Below are positions 27,601 through 37,098 of a stretch of 60,386 nt of DNA, one piece after another. Position numbers and translations under genes: made by a program. This stretch comes from Nostoc sp. LEGE 06077 (lineage in GTDB: Bacteria > Cyanobacteriota > Cyanobacteriia > Cyanobacteriales > Nostocaceae), in the NCBI RefSeq assembly GCF_015207705.1, contig NZ_JADEWI010000043.1:1-60386 (forward strand), written 5' to 3'. The notes under the pieces were generated by a model. That model was given only the letters and a program-made list of their open reading frames with translations. It did no database searches and was not told the DNA's origin. Every line of letters starts with the position of its first letter. The first letter of the stretch is position 1.

Positions 27601-29838
27601 ATGTTGACCATCTAAGGTTGATAAATCTATATAAGGAATATCTATTGTTAGTTTTGGATGAATTAATTGATAATCTCCTTCGGAACTAAAACTAGTCCGT
27701 AAAGCTTCGTGACGATTGATAACTGTCTGGACTGCCTTATATGCTACTTCTAATTGAAACTCGCCACGCAAATGAATAGTCATTGATTGGTTATAAGCAC
27801 GGGAAGCATGATCTCCGATTTGCGCCATAAACCAAAGTTCTTTTTGCACTTCTGTCAAGGGAAGAGTAACTATTTCTTGACTATGCGATAATTCATCACC
27901 TTGATTATTCATTCCAGGTGGATCTTGGGGTAAAAAATCACCTGCTTGCAATTCTAATATGCTGTCTTTAATAGCTCTAATTAAAGTTTCAATATCTTCA
28001 TCAGTATGAGCAGTAGACAAATAAAAACTCCGCCCTTCCCATATATAAATACCCTTTTCTATCAGATGATAAAATAATAAATTAATCCAAACTAAATTGG
28101 AGGGGTAAACAAACCGGAAGAGTGAGCCAAAATAAACAACTTGAATTGGTAACTGCTTTTGCTGAAAGTAACTATTAAGAGTATCAGCTATTTTTGCAGT
28201 TTTTATGGCTAATTCTGCTTGCACTTTTTCACCACTATTTTTGATGTGGTTAAGAACAGCCAAAGCCACAGACATAACCAAAGGATTTTTGAAAAAAGTC
28301 CCAGCAAATATGGTTGTTTCGCGTTGCGGAGAAGAAGCATCACCGTAATTCCAAAAACCTCCGTCTAGTGCATCCATAAAAGCAGCTTTACCCGCGATTA
28401 CTCCAATTGGTAAACCAGACCCAAGGGCTTTACCGTAGGTGCTAATATCTGCTTGAATATTCCACATTGCTTGAATGCCACCTGGGTGCATCCGAAAGCC
28501 AGTAATTACTTCATCAAAAATTAAGACGATGCCTGTTTCTGTTGTGAGTTGTCTGAGTTCTTGAAGAAACTCTTTGGGTTGGAAATCTGGGCGACGACTT
28601 TGTATAGGTTCAACTAAAACAGCCGCTAATTCATGGCTATGGGCTTTGAGAGTCTCCAAAGATTCGGGACTTCCATAGTTAAGTACAATTACATTTTCGA
28701 TGAAATGTTGGGGAATTCCAGGTGCAGCGGGTAAAGAATGTAGCGTTCCGTCTGCTGTTGAGATTCCCGCTACTAACACTTCATCCAACGTGCCGTGATA
28801 AGAACCGTTAAATACCGCAATTTTGGAACGTCCTGTGGTAGCCCTAGCGATGCGAATAGCTCCCATAACTGCATCTGTACCGGAGTTGCAAAAAGTAACT
28901 CTTTCTTGATTGGTCAGTTCACAAAATAACTTAGCAACTTCATTTGTCAGAGGCGATTGTGGGCCATTTTGAATTCCTTGCTGAATATGCTGTTGCATTG
29001 CTTCTGCAACAAAATTGGGAAAATGACCAAATAAAAGTGCGCCAAAGCCCATTGACATATCAATGTACTCATTACCATCAACATCCCAAATTCTTGCACC
29101 AGCACCACGTTGAGCATGAATAGGATACAGCATCTCTTTGAGAGAGAGACGGAACCCTGTGATTGATCTGGGATTTGCGTGGAAAGAACGAGCTTCTTGA
29201 GTGAGGCGTTTTGATTCTGAAGTGCGTTGAACAAATTTGGTGATTAAGGCATCTAAATGTTGTTGTTGACGGGGGTTTAAAGTTACTTTGTCTGATTGTT
29301 GGATATTAACTGATTTTTGAGGTTGAGGAATATCCGCAAAAACTTGATGTAAAAGGTAATTTTTGTGTGGTAACGGGTTGTGACGCAGCAAGTCTAATTG
29401 TTTAGTCATTAGTTTTAGCTGCTCTGCTACGAGTCGGGCGTAGACGTGACGCGGCTTGTCGTCAGATATCGCCTGATTTTCACTATGATTATTTAATGCT
29501 GTTGTTAATGATTTACTCAATAGTCTATCTGAAATTTTACTTACAGATGGCTCTGTTATGGCTGGTATTTTTTCTTGATAGAAAGATGGCGGTAATTGTT
29601 GAGCTATATGTACAGCCAGATCATGCAGTGTGGAAAATTCTTCTAGCAATTGACGAAAGGGAATTTTTACACCTAATTTTTCTTGCAGAGAGCGACTAAA
29701 TTGAATTAATACCAGAGATTCAAATCCTAGTTCTAAAAGACTGGTGTGAATATCTATTTGAGCAGTTTTTACGCCAAAAACTGTGCCTAAAATTTCTTTG
29801 ATTTTTAATAGGACTACATCAACTTTTGAGGTGGGCAT
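24607..29838 (-). CDS. Hybrid protein ACP-aminotransferase-C-A-T
   Basis: I start at the ATG at 29838 (MPTSKVDVVLL), not at a GTG at 29865 whose extra codons are made of repeat DNA. The 1743-aa protein reads ACP (about 5-80), aminotransferase (about 195-620), C (about 635-1070), A (about 1090-1600) and T (about 1620-1690). The ACP carries ELGFESL, with Glu in place of the usual Asp before the phosphopantetheine Ser. The aminotransferase has its PLP lysine in TYGKALGSG, C has an intact HHIVADGWS, and T has IGGHSLLLIKVH. The N-terminal ACP should receive the chain from the KS-AT protein encoded just upstream, so one PKS module is split over two genes. The new amine is then the nucleophile for the C domain. 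The A pocket, aligned by eye, is D-V-E-A-I-G-S-I-G. This looks most like basic-residue codes, with low certainty. Confidence 0.92.
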   Translation of the reverse strand: MPTSKVDVVLLKIKEILGTVFGVKTAQIDIHTSLLELGFESLVLIQFSRSLQEKLGVKIPFRQLLEEFSTLHDLAVHIAQQLPPSFYQEKIPAITEPSVSKISDRLLSKSLTTALNNHSENQAISDDKPRHVYARLVAEQLKLMTKQLDLLRHNPLPHKNYLLHQVFADIPQPQKSVNIQQSDKVTLNPRQQQHLDALITKFVQRTSESKRLTQEARSFHANPRSITGFRLSLKEMLYPIHAQRGAGARIWDVDGNEYIDMSMGFGALLFGHFPNFVAEAMQQHIQQGIQNGPQSPLTNEVAKLFCELTNQERVTFCNSGTDAVMGAIRIARATTGRSKIAVFNGSYHGTLDEVLVAGISTADGTLHSLPAAPGIPQHFIENVIVLNYGSPESLETLKAHSHELAAVLVEPIQSRRPDFQPKEFLQELRQLTTETGIVLIFDEVITGFRMHPGGIQAMWNIQADISTYGKALGSGLPIGVIAGKAAFMDALDGGFWNYGDASSPQRETTIFAGTFFKNPLVMSVALAVLNHIKNSGEKVQAELAIKTAKIADTLNSYFQQKQLPIQVVYFGSLFRFVYPSNLVWINLLFYHLIEKGIYIWEGRSFYLSTAHTDEDIETLIRAIKDSILELQAGDFLPQDPPGMNNQGDELSHSQEIVTLPLTEVQKELWFMAQIGDHASRAYNQSMTIHLRGEFQLEVAYKAVQTVINRHEALRTSFSSEGDYQLIHPKLTIDIPYIDLSTLDGQHRLAQLAEFLKQEAQETFDLEKTPLLRFHIIKLEPSHHLLVLTIHHIVADGWSMAIILRELAAIYAAESQSRTCELPQPMQYSEYVQWQTLQQTTPEMAKAEAYWLKQFSGSVPVLNLPDDKTRPLVNTYNGAIETLSINTALYHQLKSLSEECKCTLFSTLLAGYMVLLQRLSNQNDIVVGIASAGQSLVNHNCLVGHCVNLLLIRIQVDKSPVFTDYLSYVKEQLLAAYDHQVYPFIKLVKNLNLLRDQSRNPLFTVGFNLDKSQFELDNLDYELEVIKNSNTSAKFDIDLNIIQSNTGLLLELEYNTDLFKSETIQRWVKHYMTLLESIVANPQQRISKLLLLTKIEKQQLLVEWNNTQAGYPQDKCIHQLFEIQAEKTPDAIAVLFDNQYLTYQELNHKANQLARYLRKKCVKPDILLGICVERSLEMIVGILGTLKAGGAYLPLDPAYPQERLSFMLADANLSLVLTQQRLQEWLPQHQHQTIYLDADWQLISQETQESLEIKVTDANLAYVIYTSGSTGKPKGVMVQHHSLVNYTRTAIVKYGMKTSDIILQFASICFDVAAEEIFTSLVVGAKLVLRNDSMLSSVPAFLEQCRQFKITVLALPTAFWHQITAELDDKLVLPKAIRLVIIGGEKALPQRLAIWRQRVNKKVQLINSYGPTEATIGTTISNLSNLDEFNVALKEVPIGKVIDNVQVYILDAYFQPTPIGIPGEIYIGGMGVARGYLNQPQLTAEKFIPNLFSNEPGTRLYQTGDLARYLPDGEIEILGRVDEQVKIRGFRIELGEVEAQLNQHPNVGEAVVKVWEDEQGDKQLVGYVSSLLKPQLTATQLRSFLKEHLPEYMIPSNFVILESLPITPNGKINRLALPNPEKFRPEFAPNYVIPQTEVEQTIAKIWEKALNLESIGIHDNFFEIGGHSLLLIKVHSELRKIFPIDLSMLDLFRYPTISYLADYLSKLKNQPVLDQQEDNQVEKITSAKEQQKKRLQKMKSARSI

Positions 29839-29857
29839 AATAATTGATATTTGGTTA

Positions 29858-29888
29858 CGAACCACAGAGGCACAGAGAACACAGAGTT
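29858..29888. repeat. Dispersed CACAGAG-type intergenic repeat
   Basis: This spacer repeat (CGAACCACAGAGGCACAGAG...) is the inverted counterpart of the repeat at 24571-24600. It lies exactly in the gap where the KS-AT and ACP-aminotransferase halves of one PKS module are split. Confidence 0.65.
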
Positions 29889-29928
29889 AGGAGGGACTGG
29901 CAACAATAATTGTTAGAGGTTAGAGATA

Positions 29929-32772
29929 TTATTCTTTGAGAAATTGCAATAGTTCTAACTGTTGAGACATAATTTCCATTTGTTGAAATATTATTTGTTC
30001 TAGTGAATTATCAATTAACTCTGGTTCATGCGGTGGTATTTGGATATCTGTCTCTGGAAGATGCTTGGGATTGGGTGATTTGTCTGCTTCAATCCAATAT
30101 CTTTGTCGCTCAAAGGGATAAGTAGGCAAGGGGACACGATGACATGATTGATGAGCATAGAACTTTGACCAATTTACTGATACTCCTGCTAACCAAAGTT
30201 GCCCTAATGCATCAAGTAAGAAGGAGATATCGGAGCCTTTAATTTTGGGATGGCGTAAGGAAGAAATAACAAGCTGTTCATTAGTTTGATTTGAATTTTG
30301 TTTAGCCAAATTACTTAATATCTGCCCAGTTCCGACTTCTAATAAAATTTGATTTGGCTTTTGCAGTAATACTGTAATTCCTTCGCTAAAGCGTACTGTT
30401 TGGCGTAAATGTTGCACCCAGTATTTTGGATCTGTGGCTTCATTTGTAGTTAGCCAATTACCAGTTAGGTTAGATATGATGGGAATTTTTGGAGAATTTA
30501 GGTTAATTTTGCTAAGTTGTTTTTGAAATGGCTCTAAAATTGAGTCCATCATCTGAGAATGGAAAGCATGAGAAGTATGGAGAGGGCGATATTCTATAAC
30601 TTGTGCAGTTAATTTATTTTGTAAGTCTTGAATTGCTTTAGTTGTACCTGAAACTACGCAGTTAGCTGGGCTATTATGGGCAGCTAGGCAAATATTTTCA
30701 TTCAATAGAGGCTGAATTTCTGCTTCTGATAGTGGTACTGCCAGCATGGTACCAGTTGGTTGTTGTTGCATCAGCCGTCCTCTAGTAGCGACGAGTATTA
30801 AGGCATCTTCTAAGGAAAATACGCCTGCAATACAAGCAGCTACATACTCCCCAATACTATGACCAATCATTGCTGAAGGTCGCACTCCCCAAGACATCCA
30901 TAATTGAGCTAAGGCATATTCAACTATAAACAATACTGGCTGAGTAATAGAAGTTTGTTGTAATTGCTGATTTGCTACTTTTTGATGTTCTTCGTTGGGA
31001 TATAGTAATTTACGTATGTCTAGCCCTAAATGGGGTTGTAAAAACTCAGCACAATAATCAATTTGTTGTTGAAAAATTAACTCTGTTTTATAAATTTCTC
31101 TACCCATGTTTACATACTGGGAACCTTGACCGGGAAACATGAAAACTACAGAGTGATGATCTAATTCTTGGCAATGAGGAAAATCTTGTTGTTGTTCTTT
31201 AATTGTTAAAGCTTTGACGGCATCTTCAATATCCTGTGCAACTATAAATCTCCGATAGGCAAACACCTGACGACCAATACTTAAGGTATAAGCAACATCA
31301 GCTAAGTTAATTTTTGGATGTTTTTGAAAATACTTAACTAAATTGGCTGTGGCAGTTTCTAAGGCTGTAGCAGTTTTGGCAGAGAGTAACAATAACTGAT
31401 ATCCTCTCCCCTGCTCCCCTGCTCCTCCGCTCACCTGCTCCACAACAGGGGCTTCTTCCAAAATGACATGAGCATTTGTTCCCCCAATTCCAAAAGAACT
31501 CACCCCAGCGCGTCGGGGAGTACCATTAGTTTTCCATGCAGATAATTCAGCATTGACATAGAAAGGACTATTAGCAAAATCAATTTGCGGATTGGGCTTT
31601 TCAAAATGCAAGCTGGGAGGTATTTGTTTGTGCTTGAGTGCCAAAACTGTTTTGATTAAACCAGCAACACCAGCTGCTGCATCTAAGTGTCCAATATTTG
31701 TTTTTAGTGAACCAATGGCGCAGTAATTCTTTTTTTGAGTGCTGGCGCGGAAACATTTGGTTAATGCAGCAATTTCAATCGGATCGCCAAGATTAGTACC
31801 TGTACCATGAGTTTCTATATAACTGATGGTTTCGGGGTTAACGCCTGATATAGATAGAGCTTCAGCAATAACTTTTGCTTGTCCATCTACACTGGGTGCG
31901 GTGTAACCAACTTTGAAAGAACCATCATTATTAATAGCTGAACTTTTAATAACAGCATGAATATAGTCGCCATCAGCGATCGCATTCTTTAATAGCTTTA
32001 ATACTACAATGCCTACACCATTACCAGTCAGGGTTCCTTGGGCTTTAGCATCAAAAGCGCGGCAATGTCCATCAGGAGATAAAATACTCCCTTCCTGATA
32101 GAGATAGCCAGCTTTATGTGGCATATTGATTAACACCCCACCAGCCAGTGCAATATCGCTTTCGCCGTTGAGTAAGCTTTGACAGGCAAAATGAACTGTC
32201 ACTAATGAAGTAGAACAGGCAGTTTGCACGTTTACACTTGGGCCTTTCAAATTTAATTTATACGAAACAAGTGTGGGTAAAAAATCTCCTCGATTACCAA
32301 TTAATGTTCGGAATTTGCCTACTGATGTTTCTAGGAGTTCGCGGTTGGGATAAAGATGAAATAAAAAGTAAGTGTCCATCCCCACACCTGCGTAAACTCC
32401 AATTTGTCCCAGATAGGTTTTAGAGTCGTAGCCAGCATTTTCTAGAGCAGTCCAAGCGTGTTCAAGAAAAAGGCGATGCTGTGGATCTGTGATTTCTGCT
32501 TCCTTGGGTGTAAATTCAAAAAATGCCGCATCAAATAATTCTACATCTTCTAATATGGCTTTAGCTTTAACATAATTTGGCTGATTAAACTCATTTTTAT
32601 CTATTCCTGAAGAGACTAATTCTTCTTCATTAAAAAAACAAATTGATTCTACACCATCTCGCAAATTTTGCCAAAACTCATCCAGGTTTTTGGCTCCAGG
32701 GAAACAACCTGACATACCAATAATGGCTATTTCATCGAGGCAATTAAATGTATTGGAGTTATTCATATTCAT
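29929..32772 (-). CDS. PKS protein KS-AT (no carrier domain of its own)
   Basis: This 947-aa protein reads KS (about 12-440) and AT (about 540-850). The KS has TACSTSL near 180, ETHGTGT and NIGHLDAAAG. The AT has GHSIGEY near 634 and HAFH, the malonyl-CoA type. It stops after a short helical tail (LEQIIFQQMEIMSQQLELLQF). That tail resembles the linker found between ACP and aminotransferase in the fused PKS of this cluster (IEQIILQHLQIMSKLVDLL). The matching ACP is at the N-terminus of the next gene product, so the two must dock to make one module. The gene follows the second I-A-T NRPS by 7 bp. It should extend that residue with malonate, and the beta-keto group is then aminated by the downstream protein. 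Confidence 0.93.
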   Translation of the reverse strand: MNMNNSNTFNCLDEIAIIGMSGCFPGAKNLDEFWQNLRDGVESICFFNEEELVSSGIDKNEFNQPNYVKAKAILEDVELFDAAFFEFTPKEAEITDPQHRLFLEHAWTALENAGYDSKTYLGQIGVYAGVGMDTYFLFHLYPNRELLETSVGKFRTLIGNRGDFLPTLVSYKLNLKGPSVNVQTACSTSLVTVHFACQSLLNGESDIALAGGVLINMPHKAGYLYQEGSILSPDGHCRAFDAKAQGTLTGNGVGIVVLKLLKNAIADGDYIHAVIKSSAINNDGSFKVGYTAPSVDGQAKVIAEALSISGVNPETISYIETHGTGTNLGDPIEIAALTKCFRASTQKKNYCAIGSLKTNIGHLDAAAGVAGLIKTVLALKHKQIPPSLHFEKPNPQIDFANSPFYVNAELSAWKTNGTPRRAGVSSFGIGGTNAHVILEEAPVVEQVSGGAGEQGRGYQLLLLSAKTATALETATANLVKYFQKHPKINLADVAYTLSIGRQVFAYRRFIVAQDIEDAVKALTIKEQQQDFPHCQELDHHSVVFMFPGQGSQYVNMGREIYKTELIFQQQIDYCAEFLQPHLGLDIRKLLYPNEEHQKVANQQLQQTSITQPVLFIVEYALAQLWMSWGVRPSAMIGHSIGEYVAACIAGVFSLEDALILVATRGRLMQQQPTGTMLAVPLSEAEIQPLLNENICLAAHNSPANCVVSGTTKAIQDLQNKLTAQVIEYRPLHTSHAFHSQMMDSILEPFQKQLSKINLNSPKIPIISNLTGNWLTTNEATDPKYWVQHLRQTVRFSEGITVLLQKPNQILLEVGTGQILSNLAKQNSNQTNEQLVISSLRHPKIKGSDISFLLDALGQLWLAGVSVNWSKFYAHQSCHRVPLPTYPFERQRYWIEADKSPNPKHLPETDIQIPPHEPELIDNSLEQIIFQQMEIMSQQLELLQFLKE

Positions 32773-32779
32773 TCTCCTG

Positions 32780-35700
32780 CTACTGTATTATTGCTCGATG
32801 TTTTTGTCTGAGTTGTCTTTGTTGCTGATTCGACTCTCGGCGAGTTTCAACTGATTCGAGGTTTAGTTCAAAAGCAGGTTGTTCTGGCTGCTGACTTAAA
32901 TGTTTTGTTAACATACTGATTGTTGGACATTCAAACAATTCAACCATTGATATATCTCTGTTTAAAGCTGCACGCAGCTTGGTATGAATTTGTACCATCA
33001 ATAATGAATGACCGCCGAGGTCGAAAAAATTATGATGGATGCCTACTTTTTCAACTTTTAAGACTTCTTGCCAGATATTAGTAATCATTTGCTCCAGTTC
33101 AGACTGAGGCGCGACAAATGTTTCTTCGAGTTGAATTTGAACCTGTTGAGGTAATGCTTTATAATCCACTTTGCCATTAGGTAATACAGGCAAAGTTTTC
33201 AACATTAAAAAAGTGGAAGGTAGCATATATTCAGGTAGCTTTTTCATCAAAAAGCTGCGAAATTCACTGCTAGAAGGAGATGGTTGTTGATTAGTCACTA
33301 TATAGGCGATGAGGCGAGGATTTTCTTCTGTGGCAACAACTACAACTTCTCGCACTGTTGGATGTTGTTTTAAAGCTGATTCAATTTCACCTATTTCTAT
33401 GCGATAGCCGCGAATCTTTACTTGTCTATCAATTCGTCCCAAAAATTCTATATTGCCATCTGCACGATATTGAGCTAAATCTCCAGTTTTATATAGGCGT
33501 GCATTTAGTTCTTGACTAAATGGGTTATTGATAAATTTCTCGGCGGTTAACTCTGGTTGGTTGAGATAACCCAAGCTAATACCATCACCACCTATATAAA
33601 TTTCCCCAGGAACACCAATAGGCACCGGACTAAGCTTTGTATCTAAGATATAAATCTGTGTATTACTAATCGGATGTCCGATGGGAATTTGGGTTAATTC
33701 ATGGGACTGGCAAAGATAAACGCTACTCCATACAGTTGCTTCTGTGGGGCCGTATTCATTATATAAAGAAGCTTGAGGAAGATTTTCTTGGTGGAGTTTG
33801 ACTAGCTCGCTGGGGCATACTTCACCAGCTACAATAATAACTTGTAATGAAGTTAATTGTTCTTGGATTGCTTGTTGCAAAATCAGTGTATAAAGGGAAG
33901 GAAGACTTAAAAGATGAGAAATCTGATTTTCGCAAATTAACTTAACTAGTTTAGGTATTTCTAGCTGCAAACCTTCTTTTGGTAAAAATAAAGTTCCGCC
34001 ACTACAAAGTGTCCAAAAAATCCCGGCGACTGAACTATCAAAGGCGAAGGATGAAAGTAATAAAAAGCGGCTGACAGGTTTTTGATAATAATTAATTCGC
34101 GCAGTTGTGGAATGAACAAGATTGCGATGGGTGATTTGTACGCCTTTGGGTTTACCTGTGGAACCAGACGTGTGAATGATATAAGCTAAGTTGTTAGGCG
34201 TAATTGGTAGTGTGAGATTTTCTTGATTTTGGCGGGAGATTATTTCCCAATCAGTATCTAAACAAATAACCTGCGCTTGGTGTATGGGTAATTTTTCTAG
34301 TAATGGTTGCTGAGTTAATAAAACTGGTGTTTGGGAATTTTCTAAAATCCCAGCTAATCTTTCTTGGGGATAAGTTGGATCTAAAGGTAAATAAGCACAG
34401 CCTGCTTTGAGTATACCAAGAATCCCCACAATCATATCTAGATTACGTGTAACACATATCCCGATCAAAGTTTCTGGGTTTACACCAATCTTTTGGAGGT
34501 AATTTGCTAGTTGATTAGCTCGATTATTCAGTTGGCTGTAGGTTAATTGTTGCTTTTCAAACTCCACAGCAATATTATTTGGTTGCTGCTGGGCTTGATG
34601 TTCAATTAACTGGTGAATACATTTATCTTTGAGGTAATCAATTTGAGTTTGATTAAATTCTACTAGGAGTTGGTATTTGGCGCGATCGCTTAAAATTTCT
34701 AACTCACTAATTACCGCTTCTGGATGCTTTACGGCACTTTCTAATAAGGTATAAAACTGGTCTGATAATCGCTGTATATCTTGTGCATCAAAATACTGAG
34801 GATCATAATGAAACTCTGTAAATAAATCATCATCATTATCCACACAAGAGAGTTTGATTTTAAATCGCTCTATACAAGCAGAATGATTTTGAATGGCAAA
34901 AGATATGTTGCTATTGGTATATTTTGCATATTTATCAATAAAATCAAAGCATACAGGATAATACACTACTTGGTTGGTGATTAATTCCCAAGAGAAACAT
35001 TCTTGCCATTTATAAATCTCTTGTTCACTTTCACTGATTTGTTGTAATATTTCTGTAAATTTAGCTTGTTCTGCTAAATGACAAGTAATTGGAAGACATT
35101 TAGCAAACAACCCCATTGCTGTTTCTAGTTCGGGGAATTTTCTGCCTGCAAAAACTTTACCAATTAGCAGATTTTGTTGTTGAGTTAAACGCCAGAGTAA
35201 AACTGACCAACAAGTTAGCAGCAAGGCAGACTTAGAAGTATAATATTTTTGGGCGATCGCACCAAGTTTATCTTTTAAATTAGAATTAATATTAAAACTT
35301 AAAAACTCTGGTTTAAATACGTCTGATTCAATATTTTTTTTCTCAAAAGGTAATTTTAAATTTAAAACCTCAGATAAATCTTGCTTGCGCCAATATTCTC
35401 TGCCAATTTCCGCCCCTTCCGATTGAATCAATTCATTCTGCCATTCAGAGAAATCTACATATTGTAGTGGTTCTGCCAAGACTTGCTCACTATTTGCATA
35501 TAAACTACTGAGTTCAGAAACAAAATTACTGAGAGTTTTGGTATCTCCATAAAGAGCAGGTAAAGCAATAAATAATATATGCGTTGAATCCGATAAAGTA
35601 GCTAAGGATATATGCAGAGGTGAGTCTGTTTCAAAGTCAAAATTTTGTTGAGTAAATTGCTGAAATTTTTCAGCAATTTTGTCTGCTTGTGCCTGAAAAT

Positions 35701-35983
35701 TATAATCTTCTAGATTATATTGCTGATTAAATCTGACGTTGACATTAGTAATAACTTGCACGGGAATCATCATTCCCAGTACATATTTAAATCTTGTCCG
35801 CAGAATTTCATGCCGATTGACAATATTTTGTAAAGCACTAACTAATTTAGTTATTTCAATATTTCCTTCGATGAGAACACTACACTTAACAAAATAAGTG
35901 GAACTGGGAGTTATTTGTTGCAATAACCATAAATGTTCTTGCTGAGGTGATAGTTGAAAACCCTCAATTACTTCTGTAGTCAT
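32780..35983 (-). CDS. NRPS module I-A-T (second hydroxylation-type module)
   Basis: I prefer the ATG at 35983 (MTTEVIEGFQLSPQQ), because it aligns with the starts of the two sister proteins. An ATG at 36007 directly abutting the TauD stop is also possible. The protein reads degenerate condensation-like domain (1-430; LPALYGD at 141-147 in place of HHxxxDG), A (about 440-945) and T (about 960-1025, LGGHSLLMVQIH). The A core reads HTSGSTGKPKG. The pocket, aligned by eye, is D-S-A-S-I-A-E-V-W, which I cannot assign to a substrate. The preceding NRPS ends in a C domain, so together with the adjacent oxygenase this again forms C // TauD + I-A-T. The C-terminal Arg/Gln-rich tail resembles that of the Asn/Asp module, which suggests duplication. 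Confidence 0.91.
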   Translation of the reverse strand: MTTEVIEGFQLSPQQEHLWLLQQITPSSTYFVKCSVLIEGNIEITKLVSALQNIVNRHEILRTRFKYVLGMMIPVQVITNVNVRFNQQYNLEDYNFQAQADKIAEKFQQFTQQNFDFETDSPLHISLATLSDSTHILFIALPALYGDTKTLSNFVSELSSLYANSEQVLAEPLQYVDFSEWQNELIQSEGAEIGREYWRKQDLSEVLNLKLPFEKKNIESDVFKPEFLSFNINSNLKDKLGAIAQKYYTSKSALLLTCWSVLLWRLTQQQNLLIGKVFAGRKFPELETAMGLFAKCLPITCHLAEQAKFTEILQQISESEQEIYKWQECFSWELITNQVVYYPVCFDFIDKYAKYTNSNISFAIQNHSACIERFKIKLSCVDNDDDLFTEFHYDPQYFDAQDIQRLSDQFYTLLESAVKHPEAVISELEILSDRAKYQLLVEFNQTQIDYLKDKCIHQLIEHQAQQQPNNIAVEFEKQQLTYSQLNNRANQLANYLQKIGVNPETLIGICVTRNLDMIVGILGILKAGCAYLPLDPTYPQERLAGILENSQTPVLLTQQPLLEKLPIHQAQVICLDTDWEIISRQNQENLTLPITPNNLAYIIHTSGSTGKPKGVQITHRNLVHSTTARINYYQKPVSRFLLLSSFAFDSSVAGIFWTLCSGGTLFLPKEGLQLEIPKLVKLICENQISHLLSLPSLYTLILQQAIQEQLTSLQVIIVAGEVCPSELVKLHQENLPQASLYNEYGPTEATVWSSVYLCQSHELTQIPIGHPISNTQIYILDTKLSPVPIGVPGEIYIGGDGISLGYLNQPELTAEKFINNPFSQELNARLYKTGDLAQYRADGNIEFLGRIDRQVKIRGYRIEIGEIESALKQHPTVREVVVVATEENPRLIAYIVTNQQPSPSSSEFRSFLMKKLPEYMLPSTFLMLKTLPVLPNGKVDYKALPQQVQIQLEETFVAPQSELEQMITNIWQEVLKVEKVGIHHNFFDLGGHSLLMVQIHTKLRAALNRDISMVELFECPTISMLTKHLSQQPEQPAFELNLESVETRRESNQQQRQLRQKHRAIIQ

Positions 35984-36007
35984 ATTTAGAAATTCCACTT
36001 TGATCAT

Positions 36008-37051
36008 CTAAAGTTCTTTGATATTTAATGCTTCCGCCATTCCCACTAAAACTTGGCGCGGCCCGACAAATGGTGAGCGTCCATGCACAGCCAACATATT
36101 GTCTAACATCAAGATGTCCCCTTTTTGCCAGGGAAAACTAACCATTACTTGCTGATAAACTGCGCGTAGAGATTTTAAAACTAAAGGCTCAATTGGCGAA
36201 CCATCACCGTAATATGTATTAGTTGGTAAATCTTCTTCTGGGAAACCTGCTAATAGTGCTTCACGGGTATTTTTTTCTAATGTGGAAACGTGAAAAAAAG
36301 TTGCATGATTGAACCAAACAAGCTCACCTGTTTGTGGATGTTTAATAACAGCCGGCCCAACTTGACGAGTTCTTAAACGTCCGCCATCTTTCCATTCAAC
36401 TTTTATATCATGAATGCGGCAATATTCTTCTACTTTTGATTTTTCACTTGTCTGAAATACAGTTTGCCAAGGTAAGCCAAAACCATCGCCAAAATTCCGC
36501 ACGTACATGACTTTTTTTTCGATGAAAAGCTCTCGAATTTTGGGTTCTATAAGCTTAAAAATCTCTCGACAACTACCAACAGGTGTTTCGCCTCCTTGCT
36601 GTGCTGGTGTCTGACAAAAGAAGAAAATCTTTAAAGGAAAGGTAGGAGAATAAGCGTGTTCATTATGGGGAAAGATGCTTTGATCTGCTGGGTAATCAGT
36701 TGAAGTATAAATGCGATCGCTCACTTGAGTACGTGGCGAGGCTCGATAGCGATATTCCATAGCTTCAAAGCAAATTGCTTTGATTACCTGCTCAAATTTT
36801 TCTACACCATCAACATTGAAACCCCGGAAAAGAATCGCGCCATGTTTCAATAATTGTGTGTTGATAAAATCCCGATTAGTAGATGCCCAAACTGCTAAAT
36901 CTACCTTTCTTACAGAAGATTTTATCACCAAAGGAAAGTTTTTCTCCTGATTTAAATATTCTGTTTCAATTAAATCTTGTGCAGATAATTTAAGCGATTT
37001 TCGCTTAAATGTTGGCAGTTCATTAACTGGAGCGTTTTGTAATTCTTCCAT
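36008..37051 (-). CDS. TauD/clavaminate-synthase-like Fe(II)/2OG dioxygenase 2
   Basis: This 347-aa protein has the metal triad H129-x-E131 (FPHNEHAY) and His323 (AVHGRSPF), with Arg332 as the likely 2-oxoglutarate anchor. It has the same layout as the oxygenases at 45817 and 15707, including the QQGGETP and KVMYVRNFGDGFGLPWQTVFQT segments, so the three are clear paralogues. It is followed without a gap by the second I-A-T NRPS. It is expected to hydroxylate the residue loaded on that module. The substrate is uncertain because the A-domain pocket is not one I recognise. Confidence 0.9.
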   Translation of the reverse strand: MEELQNAPVNELPTFKRKSLKLSAQDLIETEYLNQEKNFPLVIKSSVRKVDLAVWASTNRDFINTQLLKHGAILFRGFNVDGVEKFEQVIKAICFEAMEYRYRASPRTQVSDRIYTSTDYPADQSIFPHNEHAYSPTFPLKIFFFCQTPAQQGGETPVGSCREIFKLIEPKIRELFIEKKVMYVRNFGDGFGLPWQTVFQTSEKSKVEEYCRIHDIKVEWKDGGRLRTRQVGPAVIKHPQTGELVWFNHATFFHVSTLEKNTREALLAGFPEEDLPTNTYYGDGSPIEPLVLKSLRAVYQQVMVSFPWQKGDILMLDNMLAVHGRSPFVGPRQVLVGMAEALNIKEL

Positions 37052-37098
37052 ATTAAAATATAAATGTTTGAATTTGTCAGGTGAAATTACTCATGAAG

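Noticed and set aside
29839-29865. GTG start nine codons upstream for the ACP-aminotransferase protein
   Set aside because: Those codons overlap the dispersed CACAGAG repeat; the ATG at 29838 gives a normal ACP start.
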